From: Aquatica leii
Taxonomy: Eukaryota; Arthropoda; Insecta; Coleoptera; Lampyridae
NCBI GenBank assembly: GCA_035610365.1
Contig: CM069433.1
Span: 167,230,882 to 167,294,881 of the forward strand
Reading direction: 5' to 3'
Length of the DNA stretch: 64,000 nt
A model generated the notes under the pieces. That model searched no databases. It had not been told where the DNA came from and was given only the letters and a program-made list of their open reading frames with translations. Made by a program: the position numbers and the translations under genes. Shown here piece by piece: positions 23,142 to 34,258 of this stretch; the first letter of the stretch is position 1, and the number at the start of each line of letters is the position of its first letter.

Positions 23142-23560
23142 TGTAACGTCCATTAGCTACTTGTTTTCCATGTTGTATTCATTTGAACGTTGCTGTTCAT
23201 TATTTCTTTTAATATTGTTTGTGACTGCACATTATTAATTATTTTTTCCTGTTTTGCTTGTTATTAAATTATGTAAGGTACTAGTATATCAATAATTGTA
23301 ATAACAAAATATTGTTTGAGAGAATTATATACGCTTGTTACGTTTTCTCGTTGATTGCTTTTTTTGCTTTATCCTAATCTACCGTTAGAGAGTTCAGACA
23401 TACCCTTGGTGTCTCCGAGCTGAGAATCTTGCCAGTACAAGAAATGGCGCCTATTTTTTCTTTCTTTTGCTACAATTTTCTCAATCAAGCCGACATCGCA
23501 ACCAGTCGTGGCAACTTGGTTGTTACCAACAGAATCCCTTATAGCAAAATGTTGGTAACA
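23142..23560. mobile_element. Possible LTR fragment
   Basis: Starts TGTAACGTCC, the same ten bases as LTR E, and contains ATGGCGCC (about 23445), a motif also seen near the 3' end of LTRs A, B, C and E. The 3' limit is uncertain: an inverted repeat TTGTTACCAACA / TGTTGGTAACAA lies at 23520-23531 and 23550-23561. I could not find a matching TSD, so it may be truncated or a chance resemblance. Confidence 0.3.
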
Positions 23561-23759
23561 ATGTCATGTCTGTTAAGATATAAAGATCAACTAGACAATA
23601 GAGCAAAAATAATAATATTCACCAAACCGCATGAAATGAAGAGAATAATATGTCATCAAATCTACATTTTAAAATTCTATTCGAACCTATTTAAGTAAAC
23701 TGTCAAATGACAACAAAACTTACCATTTGCTTTGGAAAATAATCAAACACCTTAAAAAA

Positions 23760-24240
23760 ACGATTTTATAGAACTAGCCTATTAAAAATGCCGACGATAC
23801 ATAAGCAAAAAGTAACCTACAATTCCAAAAAGTCACCAAATAAAGCCTTGTCAACGCATCAATTTGGTTTTAGAAAGTTATTTGACTATTTTATTTATTT
23901 TTTATGTTGCACACGTTTTTGATAGTGTGGCATGCTTCCCAAGTATTTTGCAAAATTATTAGTTTTATATTTCCGATATAACTTTCAGGACTTCACAAAG
24001 ATGTCTATTTTGAGTTAAAAGACATCAAATCAGGCGTGCGGTTTTAGAACTAAGTAGTAAAGAAAATTGTTACCGCTCCATGGTACTACAGAAATAATAA
24101 TCTTTGTAGAAACCTGGAAATATACATCGTTAACCATACCATTAGCAAATTAGCCAAGAGTCATAAACAGAAACTTTTTTACCACGCCCATTTCAAAACA
24201 ACTCAGCTTCTCATGTACACAAAACTGACAATACAACCAA
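23760..24240 (+). pseudogene. Jockey-like LINE reverse transcriptase fragment
   Basis: THQFGFRK near 23857 is the RT box that precedes the palm in jockey elements. AHVFDSVWH near 23913 carries the motif A Asp. FELKDIKSGV near 24010 corresponds to the SGVPQGS approach. APWYYRNNNLCRNLEI and SKLAKSHKQKLFYHAHFKTTQLL near 24075-24220 match the C-terminal end of jockey ORF2. Several hundred bases, including YxDD, are missing between these blocks. Stops occur in every frame. A weakly similar stretch at about 24260-24420 suggests a local duplication. Confidence 0.6.
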
Positions 24241-24420
24241 ATACAATTTTTGTTTTGACTAGCGCTTTGATCAATTTTTTTTGTTTTTATTGTGCACGTT
24301 TTCTGTAGTTTTCATACTACCGCATGCTGTAAATGGTTAAGTATAAGTTTTATGTTAAAAATAAGCTGAAATTCCAATCTTTTTACATCAATTTTAGTTT
24401 TAATTTTAGATACAAACATT

Positions 24421-25190
24421 ATAACAAAAATTGAATTTTTTTATAGTAACTAAGGTTAGTGATTTTTATTATGAAATACGTTATTTATTGTATGCAATTA
24501 CAGGCACCACTAATATACAACTTAATTGTATTGAAGTATTTTACTGTTTTGTGCCGATTGTGACCTAGTAGCGTAAGCAGTTATGAACATTCAAATTTAA
24601 TTCGTTGTTTATAAACATGATTCTTTTATTGTTGATTCTCATATCCTAATGCTAAATTCCTCAAATCTTTTAGAGGATTATAATCATTACTAAATTGCTA
24701 TGACATGCTTTTTTCTTAAATTTAGAAAAATAAACAATCTTGGTTAGATAAGTCACACTATTAATAACCAACTTATCACAAAAAAACTGCAAAAACAATA
24801 TATAGTTGCCGTTATGGCTTCTAAGAATTAATTGATAGCCCATAAAGCGTTTAATGACATATTATTATAAAAAAAATGATTTATTATCGTAAAAAAAACG
24901 TTATTTTATTATGTGATGACGCTTAATTGTTGATTTAACATATCGCAAAATGTAGGAAACAAAGTCTAAACTAATATTTTGTAGAAAAAATACTGCATCG
25001 ATCTACTTATTGTTTACTATTTTCCATTTCCCAGAACTGAAAGAATGAAAAAAAATATATTTTTAAAAAATCTGTGATGAGCATGAGCATGTATTTACAT
25101 ACAAATTTCATTTGTGTTTTACGTTTATGATTAATTACTAAATTTTGTTATCCTTAGAATGCATTAACGGATGAATGCACACTGCAAAAT
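24421..25190. other. AT-rich spacer
   Basis: Nothing recognised. Confidence 0.4.
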
Positions 25191-25199
25191 GAATAAAAC

Positions 25200-25720
25200 G
25201 TGCAAAGTTGCAGACTATGGGCCACTGAAATTCTACACAAAATTGTACAAACCAAGATCCAATGTCCCCAAAAAATATTATTTGAGTGGAAATATTAGGT
25301 CACCACATTATACAACCATTTTTCTTACCCGAAATTCTAACAGGAGAGCGGTTCTTGCAGTTGTTGGATGAGGATATAACTCCGGCGTTGACCAAAACTG
25401 GTGGCGACAATCAAAAATTTTTATCCAGATAAATGGTTGTCTTGCACACAACAGCCAAGATGTGCGCAAACTTTTAAACCACGGTTCTTCCAATAAGGTC
25501 ACTAGTCCAAATTGTGCAATAAACTGGCCGGGCACATCCGCCGATCTTTCCCCAACGATTTTTTTTGGATACATTTTAAATTCTGAAAAATTGTTTCAAG
25601 CCGAGTGTGACAAATTATCACAAAATCAATTAGCAAATGTTAAAGTCAATTTTACCACAAGTTTAGGGCATAGTTTAACAGTAAATGTAGGTTTGTTTAA
25701 ACATTTGCTATGATTTCCTA
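25200..25720 (+). pseudogene. Mariner-like transposase C-terminal part
   Basis: Blocks in order: FLPEILTGERFLQLLDEDI near 25320 (frame 2), then GCLAHNSQDVRKLLN near 25435, and NCAINWPGTSADLSPTIFFGYI near 25510-25580. These match the QQDGCPAHNS and WPxRSPDLxPxDFFLWGYI core of a mariner/IS630-type family often annotated with an N-terminal DUF4817 HTH. The catalytic Asp of QDGxxAHN is lost (INGCLAHN), and a frameshift separates the first block. Transposase end near 25712. Confidence 0.65.
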
Positions 25721-25860
25721 TTCTCGCTGTAATTTTGGGAAAATTTTCGTCGGTTTAAAAATCAATGTAAATGACTTGCAATCTAGTAACTTCAGTAAAC
25801 AAAAATTCATTATTACTCAAATTTGTTATGTTATTTTGTAGATGTCAAATAATTTGTGCC

Positions 25861-26625
25861 ATCATGTCGTACAAGCTTGAAGTTCAAAAAAGTTATTACA
25901 AACTGGTTGGACATGTGCCCAAGCGAGAAATAATAAATATTTTTCCTAATCACAATATTTTAAAAACAACGATTTATTGAACAACTGCAGAAATTGATCA
26001 GAGTATACCATGCTTCAATTTACCAAAAGTGGACTTCCGAATTTGCTGACGGAAAATCGCGCCAACTGAATCTGTGAAAGTACAAAAGATCAAGTTGGAA
26101 CTTCACAACGAAAATTATCCCAAAGATTTAATGTTTTTCATGAAACGGTGAGAAGGGCATTGAAAAGAAGGTCAGTTACAAAAAATTCCAATTTGTTGCC
26201 GTAGATTACGCCGAAATAATATAAAATAAAATGATGATAATTCACAAAAAAAGGCAACAATGGATTTTATACCAATAATGTAAAAAAATTGTATAGATAC
26301 AAAACTAAAGAATAATGTTTTGGTTAGACTTAGCAAGTTGCCATTATGGAAGAATGACGAGAACATGGTGAAAACATACATTGTGTGCCAAAACTTGACA
26401 ATCCGCCAAATGTATTACAGGCTCAACCCAGCGCACATTTTTGGAAATTATTAACCACAAAAGCACATGATAAGTAGAAAGCTCGAAATGAAGCACAACT
26501 AAGACGTAGAATATATCAAAAAACAAGAGAAATAGATATAAACGTCGTCTAGAACATGATGAGGCAAGCTAGAGAGAAGCTGCGTACCATAGAAGATCAT
26601 AGCTATTTGTCATTATTTTAAACAT
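25861..26625 (+). pseudogene. Mariner/maT-like transposase relic, near full length
   Basis: An HTH start (YKLEVQKSYYKLVGHVPKR), then TTAEIDQSIPCFNLPKV, a second HTH (HNENYPKDLMFFMKR region), then FWLDLASCHYGRMT near 26320 with the second catalytic Asp. KLDNPPNVLQAQPSAHFWKL and NVVxNMMRQAREKLRTIEDH finish near 26600. The block PxNxPQARPIExFW of the family is recognisable, but its Glu is not preserved. Frameshifts near 26000-26320 and multiple stops. Distinct from the relic just upstream, so two unrelated mariner insertions lie side by side. Confidence 0.6.
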
Positions 26626-26639
26626 ATTTAATTAAATTA

Positions 26640-26995
26640 GATGTAATACAAAATGTTGGTAAAGTAATCATTTAAATAAATTACATCATACTAGCCCAGT
26701 CAATAAATACATAAAAACGGGAAGTTTTGAAATTTGGCACATACTTAGATCTTAGCGTCCTTAATGATTACCTGATTTTGTAAATACGCCATCGCGCCGC
26801 TTGCCATCTTGGAAAAGCGTAGGTATGTATCTTTTATTTGTGAAAAAACTATGGTTGGCAACATTGTAGTAGTCAAAAGAAAGGATGTTGAAAATTTACG
26901 AGTGTGTAGTGACAAAAGACAGGACGGCAAAGCCGCACAATTTTTAAATAATATTGATAATGTAATAGTGCCGTAAGAGATATATAAATGATATA
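26640..26995. other. Spacer
   Basis: A GC-richer island at 26760-26930 (GCCATCGCGCCGCTTGCC and neighbours) carries a minus open frame without motif. No assignment. Confidence 0.35.
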
Positions 26996-28578
26996 ATGAT
27001 TAAATCGGCACTGAATCGAAAAGATAAGGTTGTGGAAGTGCCAGTAGTGCAAACTTTTGTGTGATGATGTGATAGATAAGGATTTTTATAATAAACAGAA
27101 GAAAAAAAGCGTAGAGGTCCGTGATGTTGTTTATCAGGTACGCACATTTTCTAGAAAAGATACAGTATTAGCTTTAGCTGCTAAACATAATGATGATTTG
27201 GGAAAGAAAAAATCACGACTCGCAAATGTAGATTTGGTTGCGGTCGAAGCGCAGTACCATCACTCATGTATGAAAAAAAATAGTAGACAGCAGACATCAA
27301 AACATAGCAGGACTTATCGAGCCTCTACTCAAGTAGACAAAACAATGTAATTTATATAAGCATATCTGGAGGAGTATGGAGTTGAATGCCAATCTAGTCT
27401 TAATGAATTATGTGACCAAATCCAAGGATATCGTCCAGATAGGCATACGATAAAGTCCAGGTTTTTAGAGGAGTACAGCAACGACATTATTATAGTTTCG
27501 CGTGGTACACGTCTAACAATGGTATGTTATAAAAATACGGGATATAAGATACTTACGTAAGGATGGTATACAAATAAGGAAAGCGACATTTGTGCGGAAC
27601 TATTACGTGTTGTGAATGCCGCAGCAGGTATTGTACTGGAAGACATACGATCGGAGGTGTATGAAACACAGGAATATCCACCGTCCGATAAATTCCATGA
27701 AGGTGTAATAGCAGTAGTTCCCGAAACATTAAATACTGTTATCGAAGAGGTTGAGACACAAGCGCAGTTGCAAAAATTCTTTGCGTGCCAAGTGTACTGC
27801 TTTGTGTCACGCTATAATTGCGGCGGTAAGGCCCCGTTCTTTTTTGTCCCCCTTACAAGTTGGTCTTGATACATTCTTGCACCAAAAATTTGGATCGAGG
27901 AAACTATTGAATATCGTGTTAACAGTTAAAGTTAACATGGATGCATTTTCACATTTTTCTATTGACAATACGGACTTTAACAGTAATACTCTCGATGTAG
28001 AAGTGCTGTCGTTCCTAATCAAACAATACTACGCTTAAAGAAAACCCCTTTGGCGGCCATAGTCTCAGAAATTGGCGAAATACCATTGCAAACCTTTTCA
28101 AAACGTAGTGAATCGGGCTTATCAAGTTTAACCATTGTAGATTTAGAATCATTACATCTCGTTTTCGCCGAAGTTTTGATTTAATGTGACTGTATAGAGA
28201 ATTAACTGGCGGCACATCGATACCAGGGTAAAATGGTTTCATGGAACAAGTCACTACATCACTTCTATTCCAAAAATCATTTGTGCTGTGTTTGGCATTT
28301 ATTAATGCTCGGCCCAATGACTATGACATATATGACTATACCGCACTGTGTTTGGCTGCAGAAAAATGTAAAAGATTACAGCAACATACATGTTTTGTCA
28401 CCATTGACCTGCCATTATATATTAAACCACGTGATATCATTGGTAATGCCGACGAAAACAGTTACTTACGTATCGTAGAATCCGTACTAGAGGGCTTCAA
28501 TTTGTTGATGTCGTTTATGGGAACTATAGGGTATTTAATGGCTAGAAGCGGGTTAAAAGAGCTGTCGAGTAATATATA

Positions 28579-31291
28579 TGTCGTAGTCATAATGCAAAAT
28601 TAGGCTTTTTGTAAAATGTCTAGGGATTTTATAAAAAGCCCGCAAAACGCGAACCAACGATGCAATTTTCGTTATGACTACACCAATTCAGGCAAATTGA
28701 TAATATGCCGGCAAAACCTGAGCAGAAGAATGTATCTCTCGTTCTGACTGATTATTTTCAGGCATTTTATAATCTGCCAAAAGCGATGTAGTCAAAACGC
28801 ACAATGTTGCTTTCCCGCTTCAGTTCGCGCCAACCAGTTGGACCGAACATAACCTAAAACGTGAAACGTGTCCGTTGTTTTGCTGTTTTTAATTTTGAAG
28901 TGCACTTAAATACATTAAAATGAACGTTAACCGCAAGGACATAACAATCAACAATGACAAAGGAGATTTAGAAGTTATGAAATTCCAATTTAACAAACAG
29001 TTACAAAATTTTTATAGTGAAAGAGTGGAGAAAGATGTAATTAAAAAGCCTTGAACTGCTGATAGAGTAAAATAAGTTATTGAAGACATCAAGAGTGGTA
29101 AATAAGCTGTTTCAACAGGCAACAAAAAAGCAATAAGCAGTACCATTCCATAAAGAAATACGACGTTTTCAATATCGGTATTGAAGAACATCTAGTGGTT
29201 AAACGAAACTCTCTTGACCAACCCATTGTTTACATAATACCTATAGAACAGTATTTTGACGTGTTGTTAGAATGTCATCGAACTACAGGGCACGGTGGGA
29301 GGGATAATATGCTATTTGCCTTAAAACATAAATACAACATTCCTAGAAGAGCGGTAGAAATTTTCATTTTACTATGCAAAGAGTGTCAACTTAAGAAATC
29401 GCAACCCCACAAAGGATTAGTGGTACGTCCAATTCTTTCTAAAGATTTTAATGTTCGCGGGCAAATAGATTTGATAGATTTTCAATCTGCTCCTGATGGA
29501 AATTATAAATGGCTTCTTAACTACCAGGACCATGCTGCAAAATTTTTGCATCTTCGCCCTTTACATAGCAAACGTGCAGCGGAAGTGGCTATAGAGTTGG
29601 TGAAAATATTTTTGGATTTTGGAGCACCGCACATATTGCAAAGTGACAACGGCCGGGAATTTACTGCTTCGGTAATAGAAGAAATTGTCAGCTACTGGCC
29701 AGATTGCAAAATTGTTCACGGCAGGCACGTCACCCTGAAAGCCAGGGTAGTGTGAAAAGAAGTAACCAAGATGTTGAGAACATGCTTCGATCTTGGATGT
29801 CCGATAACTCTTCTACAAATTGGTCCCTTGGCTGCTATTTTGTACAGTGGCAGAAGAATTCCTCGAAACATCGCATTATTGGAAGGACTCCGTACCGTGC
29901 ATTATTTGGAGCTGACCCAAAAGTTGGATTAAAATCAACAAACCTTCCAAACTCTGTAATCAAAGAGCTTCAAACAGAAGAGGAACTTGAAGATATAATG
30001 CGTTCTTCAGAGACAAGTAACAGTGAACATGACAAACAACTGGGTGATGAAGAAGTGAATGTTAATGATACTTTCAGTGATATTATTATGTATTGTTGTG
30101 CGTGCAGTGACAAAATCACAGATACATCTACATTCACATCTGAGATATGTAATGCTACAGTGCATTTACATTGTAGTTCAGGATCGTCTTCAAAACCGGA
30201 AGTAAGTGTTTGTTCCCTTTGTACAACTGAGAACAAAATTGAATATGAAAGACAGAAGTCTTATTCTGGCCAAAAAAGAGCAGCAGAAAAAATAACTGAG
30301 ACGTCTAATAAAAAATTTAAGGCACTAGAAATCGGATCATATGTTTATTTGGCAGTTCCGAAGGTAGACCGAGGACCTCTCGATTCAAAGAATCTAACTG
30401 GAAAAGTGTTAGACCTGAAAAATGGTCTTTACAAATTAGGTACATCTAAACGAATTCTCAAAACTTGGTTTTCCAGAAATGCTATTTAAGAAGCCTTAGT
30501 TGGTTTTGAAGATGAAGTTCCTAATAAACTAATAATTGTAAGAGAGGCAGTTGCATATCATTCTCGATTCGGAGGTCAGGGGTTTCAAAAATGTTCATGT
30601 AAGGCTAGCAGCAATCAGTGCAATACAAAAAAATGTGCTTGCTTAAAAAATAACAATTTATGTTCTTCAAAATGTCATGGAAGTTCAACATGCAGTAATA
30701 AGTAAAATTAGTACCACAGATCTGTGTTAGTACCTGCAATAGAACAAAAATGGAAACTACTATCAAGGTTAAATAAAATGGGCACAGGAGTAAAGGAGAA
30801 GAAGTCATTGTTTATAAGTGTGGAAGTGGTATAACACGACTTTGACACGACAGTTTTCCACTGTGCACATAATCTTGAGAGCAGCTTATACTTTTCTTTT
30901 GTAATGTACCTACCATAAAAAATATGTGTGGTGTTATATTATTATTTTCGAAAGGATTTGTTTTTATTTTTTGCTTGTAGGTAAACACCAACATTCTTTG
31001 TTATCATTTGATAATTTGATATGTTATTTTACAGAATGCCTACCTAGTAATTTTAATATCTTTATACTTTGGTTTTGACTACATCGCTTTTGGCAGATTA
31101 TAAAGTGCCTGAAACTAATCAGTCAGAACGAGAGATCATTCTTCTGCTCACGTTTTGCCGGCGTTTTATCAATTTGCCTGAATTGGTGTAGTCATAACGA
31201 AAATTGCATCGTTGGTTCGCGTTTTGCCGTCATTTTATAAAATCCCTAGACATTTTACAAAAAGCCTAATTTTGCATTATGCCTACGACAT
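28579..31291 (+). mobile_element. Ginger-type DNA transposon, 220-bp TIRs, TSD TATA
   Basis: The first 220 bases (28579-28798) and last 220 (31072-31291) are inverted copies with about 90% or better identity by eye. Termini are TGTCGTAG and CTACGACA, fitting the TGTNR rule for Ginger elements. TATA lies on both sides (28575-28578, 31292-31295). Total 2713 bp. The element carries one integrase-like gene on the plus strand. It sits inside the coding region of an uncharacterised gene, whose reading (SSNIY, then AHMLTHLAL) resumes after the right TSD. Confidence 0.9.
28920..30705 (+). pseudogene. Ginger2/KRBA2-like integrase transposase, broken
   Basis: From ATG 28920 the N-terminus (FNKQLQNFYSERVEKDVI) crosses three stops. 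From about 29140 the frame is open: an H2C2 zinc module (CHRTTGHGGRD...CKECQLKK), then the retroviral-type integrase core with GQIDLIDF (first Asp), LQSDNGREF (second Asp) and RHPESQGSV (Glu). A one-base deletion near 29724 splits the core. Further on are a PHD-like Cys/His cluster (YCCACSD, VHLHC, CSLC at about 30090-30220), a chromo/SH3-like GSYVYLAVPKVDRG, a stop at 30487, and a Cys-rich tail (FQKCSCK...CNTKKCACL...CSSKCHG) ending at 30705. This architecture matches Ginger2 transposases and the related host protein KRBA2. Four stops and one frameshift: inactive. Confidence 0.85.
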
Positions 31292-32309
31292 ATATGCAAT
31301 ATATGCGCATATGTTAACACATCTCGCCTTGTCACAAAATATGTTGTAAGATATTGTACTTTCCAAAAAAGATAAGGATGAATTGCAACATTGCATGCTT
31401 GAAAATAATCGATTTATGGTCCTCTCGACGAGTGAGAATGAAGCAGTGCGAACACTTGCCGAAAATTTTTGCCAGAAGCTGCTGCAACTGAAACAAAATG
31501 GTGCAACGGCAAAATTGTGGTTGCAATATTTTTAGATGGTGTGCTTGGTTAAGCGATTTATAGAAGCTAAACGAATGGCCAATTTGCAGATTCATTTAGA
31601 TACAATAGAGCAGATGTTACCCCTTTTCATGCCAGTGGCCATTTCTCGTTATGCCAAGGCTAGTCGACTACACCTACAAAACACTTCCTCTTCTACTTGG
31701 AAGCGAGAATGGATTCTGCGGAATATAAGCGTTATACTAAAAATGGCTATTTAACCATTTGTAGTAGTGAGAAATTTTGATCAGGCATTTGGTCTCATAT
31801 AACAATAAAGCAAACGCTCATGAGGACTGTGAAAAGCATAGGCAGTCTTACATATGGTAGGGGCATAATGAACAGCGTGCTTACTAAGTGGACATTGAGA
31901 ATGGTATATCTTTACAACGTGTTGATCCGTTGATACTACTGAACAGCATGTGGATATGAGAGAAACTCGTGTGTGTCGTAACAGCCAAGATCTACATAAA
32001 CTCTTTGATTTTTTTGCTGGACACTTTCCGTTTCCTAAAAGCGACTTTGTTATTTCTATTAGTACAATCGGTAATAGTTCCATCAATTGTCATATGGCGT
32101 GTGAAGTGGATACAACTACTATGCAGCACATTATCGGCCAAACATTCTCTTCTGTAAAATTGAAAAGGAAAGATAGAGTTCTCATTAACCCTCTATTGCT
32201 TTTTCAAAGAAATGAACAACAATTGCAAGAATACCTTTATTACGAACTGGCACCATTTTATTTGTCATCGGAACACCTTGTTTTTTTATATTATATTCCA
32301 ATGTTTTAA

Positions 32310-33010
32310 TTTTAGTTTTTAGTTATAGTGATGATGCTAATTCTTATTAGCAAAACATGTCTTAATTTCTTAAAATAAAATATTAAAAAGTACATAAAAT
32401 TGTGGAGAAGACTTTAAGAATATTAAAATATTATTTTAAACTAAACTCCACTTTGAGCAATGAACTACTTTACCAATATTGTAAAAGGAACTGAATCAAC
32501 ATGTAAAAATTCATAAGAAGAAGTGGTTCTTTTTTTTGTTTGAAGCTCATCATGGATGTCGATTTAGGTTATGTTTATTACAAAAATACATTATCAAAGG
32601 AGCTAAACCAACCTGTAAAAATTCAACACCGTAGGATAACAGAAAGTGGTTCTAATTTAGCCTGCAAGGTTTGACTTAAACAAACTAATAGGTATACATT
32701 GCAAGTTAAATCAAACTTTTTAATGAATAAAATTCCATGGCGTCCCAGATTTTTTTAAATTATATTTTCGATTTCTTCCATTTTTTAGGTTTTGAAAAAT
32801 AAAAAATTGTAAACAATGGTATTGACGGATGCAGTATTCTTTTCTCTTTAAAATAAAGTTTGCACTTTTTACTTTCCTATAAAGAAAGTACAGCAATCAC
32901 AATTTTTTATCAAATGTTTATTGCATAATTTTACGTTTCAAGGTCTCCTGAATCAGAAAAATGTATTTTTGACAAAAAACTTTTGGGTTTCTGTGTGTGT
33001 GTCTGTGTGT
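32310..33010. repeat. Spacer with a short direct duplication
   Basis: A segment of about 60 bp (AAGGAACTGAATCAACATGTAAAAATTC ..., about 32475-32530) recurs diverged at about 32589-32652. Both end with AAGTGGTTCT. A TG-rich microsatellite (TGTGTGTGTCTGTGTGT) lies at about 32993-33010 just before the tandem array. Confidence 0.5.
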
Positions 33011-33013
33011 AAC

Positions 33014-33980
33014 GATGTACCCACGATAACTCTCGAACCAAAAGTCTTAATTACTTGAAATTTGGTATGGAACTGGAATTTCATATTTTCTCGTTTCTAT
33101 CAAAAGATGGGTCTGATAAAAAAACCGGAAGTGGGTGTATTTGTCATTTTTAACAGTCTTTCATATATAATTTCGTACGTATGTAAATTATTCGAATTAT
33201 TTTTACAGTTTCTTGTAGAGTCAATTCTTCTTAACAATTTACTCAAACAAATTTTTTTCTAACATTAACAGCTTATTAGATGTTTGATTTATAATTGAAA
33301 GTCAGTTCCATATATGATTCTAGGTTCGAATCCTGTCTACGATTTTTTTTAGAAAAAAATTCCATATCTTGAAAGGAAAACAAGATACGTTAAAAAATAA
33401 AAATTTTTTTGTAAATTCTTGTGACTTGTTTTTATACGGAGTGCTGCATCTTATTTAAATTATCTTGGGATGTACCCACGATAACTCTTGAACCAAAAGT
33501 CCCAATTACTTAAAGTTTGGTATGGAGCTGACTTTTTATATTCTCTCGGTTCTGTCAAAAGATGGATTTGTTAAAGAAACCGGAAGTGGGTGTATCCGCC
33601 ATTTTTAACAGTTTTTCTTGTATAATTTTGTACGTATGTAAACAATTTGCGTTGTTTTTACAGTTTCTTATGGTTATTTCTTCCTAATCATTTATTCCAA
33701 TAAAAAAAATTTCTAACATTAACAGTTTATTAGATATTTGACTTGTTTATATACGGAGTGCTGCATCTTATTTAAATTATCTTGGGATGTACCCACGATA
33801 ACTCTCGAACCAAAAGTCCTAGTAACTTGAAATTTGATGTAAAGCTGGCTTTTCATATTCTTTTTCTCAAAAGATGGGCTTTATAAAAAAACCGGAAGTG
33901 GATGTATCCGTCATTTTTAACAGTTTTTCTTATATAATTTTGTACGTATGTAAATTATTCAAATTATTTTTACAGTTTCT
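33014..33980. repeat. Tandem array, three copies of a ~0.32-0.46-kb unit
   Basis: GATGTACCCACGATAACTCT followed by CGAACCAAAAGTC, TTGAAATTTGGTATGGA, AAACCGGAAGTGG and a TTTTTACAGTTTCTT stretch begins at 33014, 33469 and 33786. Spacing is 455 and 317 bp; the first unit is longer because of an extra segment at about 33290-33420 that contains GGTTCGAATCC (33323-33333), a tRNA B-box-like sequence. The third unit is cut at TTTCTT by the LINE tail at 33981. GGAGTGCTGCATCTTATTTAAATTATCTTG precedes units two and three. Confidence 0.8.
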
Positions 33981-34258
33981 TTAATAATAATAATAATAAA
34001 TTTGCTTTATTAGGTTGCTAGTGAAGACACATTTAAAAAAAAATATAAATATTGTAGTATACATTGATATTTTATTCACTAGACCCAAAGGCGAAGTTCG
34101 GTCAAGAATACTACTATTCTTTCCCGCTCTTCCACTTAACCCTAAAAATATTCATTGCTGTATCGAGGAACTATCACAATTTAATTTATATTTACAGCAT
34201 GGAACACATATATACTTAATTAAGGTACACACATAATTTAAATTAGGTAAAATAAGAA

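Larger units (their letters stand above)
27000..32309 (+). pseudogene. Uncharacterised repeat-like protein gene, interrupted by Ginger
   Basis: Blocks in order: KCQ-CKLLCDDVIDKDFYN and VDLVAVEAQYHHSC (27057-27290), a motif like AEAxYHxxC; ICAELLRVVNAAAGIVLEDI (27590); PLQVGLDTFLHQKFGSRKLL (27850) and FSIDNTDFNSNTLD; NARPNDYDIYDYTALCLAAEKCKRLQ (28241-28603) and GTIGYLMARSGLKELSSNIY. After the Ginger insert the frame resumes with KKDKDELQHCML (31370), NGATAKLWLQYF, RFIEAKRMANLQIHLDT, VDMRETRVCRNSQDLHKLFDFFAGHFPFP and KLKRKDRVLINPLLLFQR to a stop at 32309. I recall proteins of this layout as multi-copy, unnamed proteins in arthropod genomes; no function is known to me. Several frameshifts and stops show the copy is dead. 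Confidence 0.6.

Noticed and set aside
31781..32086. 101-codon minus open frame
   Set aside because: Antisense of the conserved C-terminal part of the uncharacterised plus-strand gene.
33323..33333. GGTTCGAATCC, a tRNA B box
   Set aside because: No A box or cloverleaf upstream; kept only as a SINE-like trace in the tandem repeat.
33014..33980. CRISPR-like array
   Set aside because: Units are over 300 bp with no short repeat-spacer pattern, and the sequence is eukaryotic in character.
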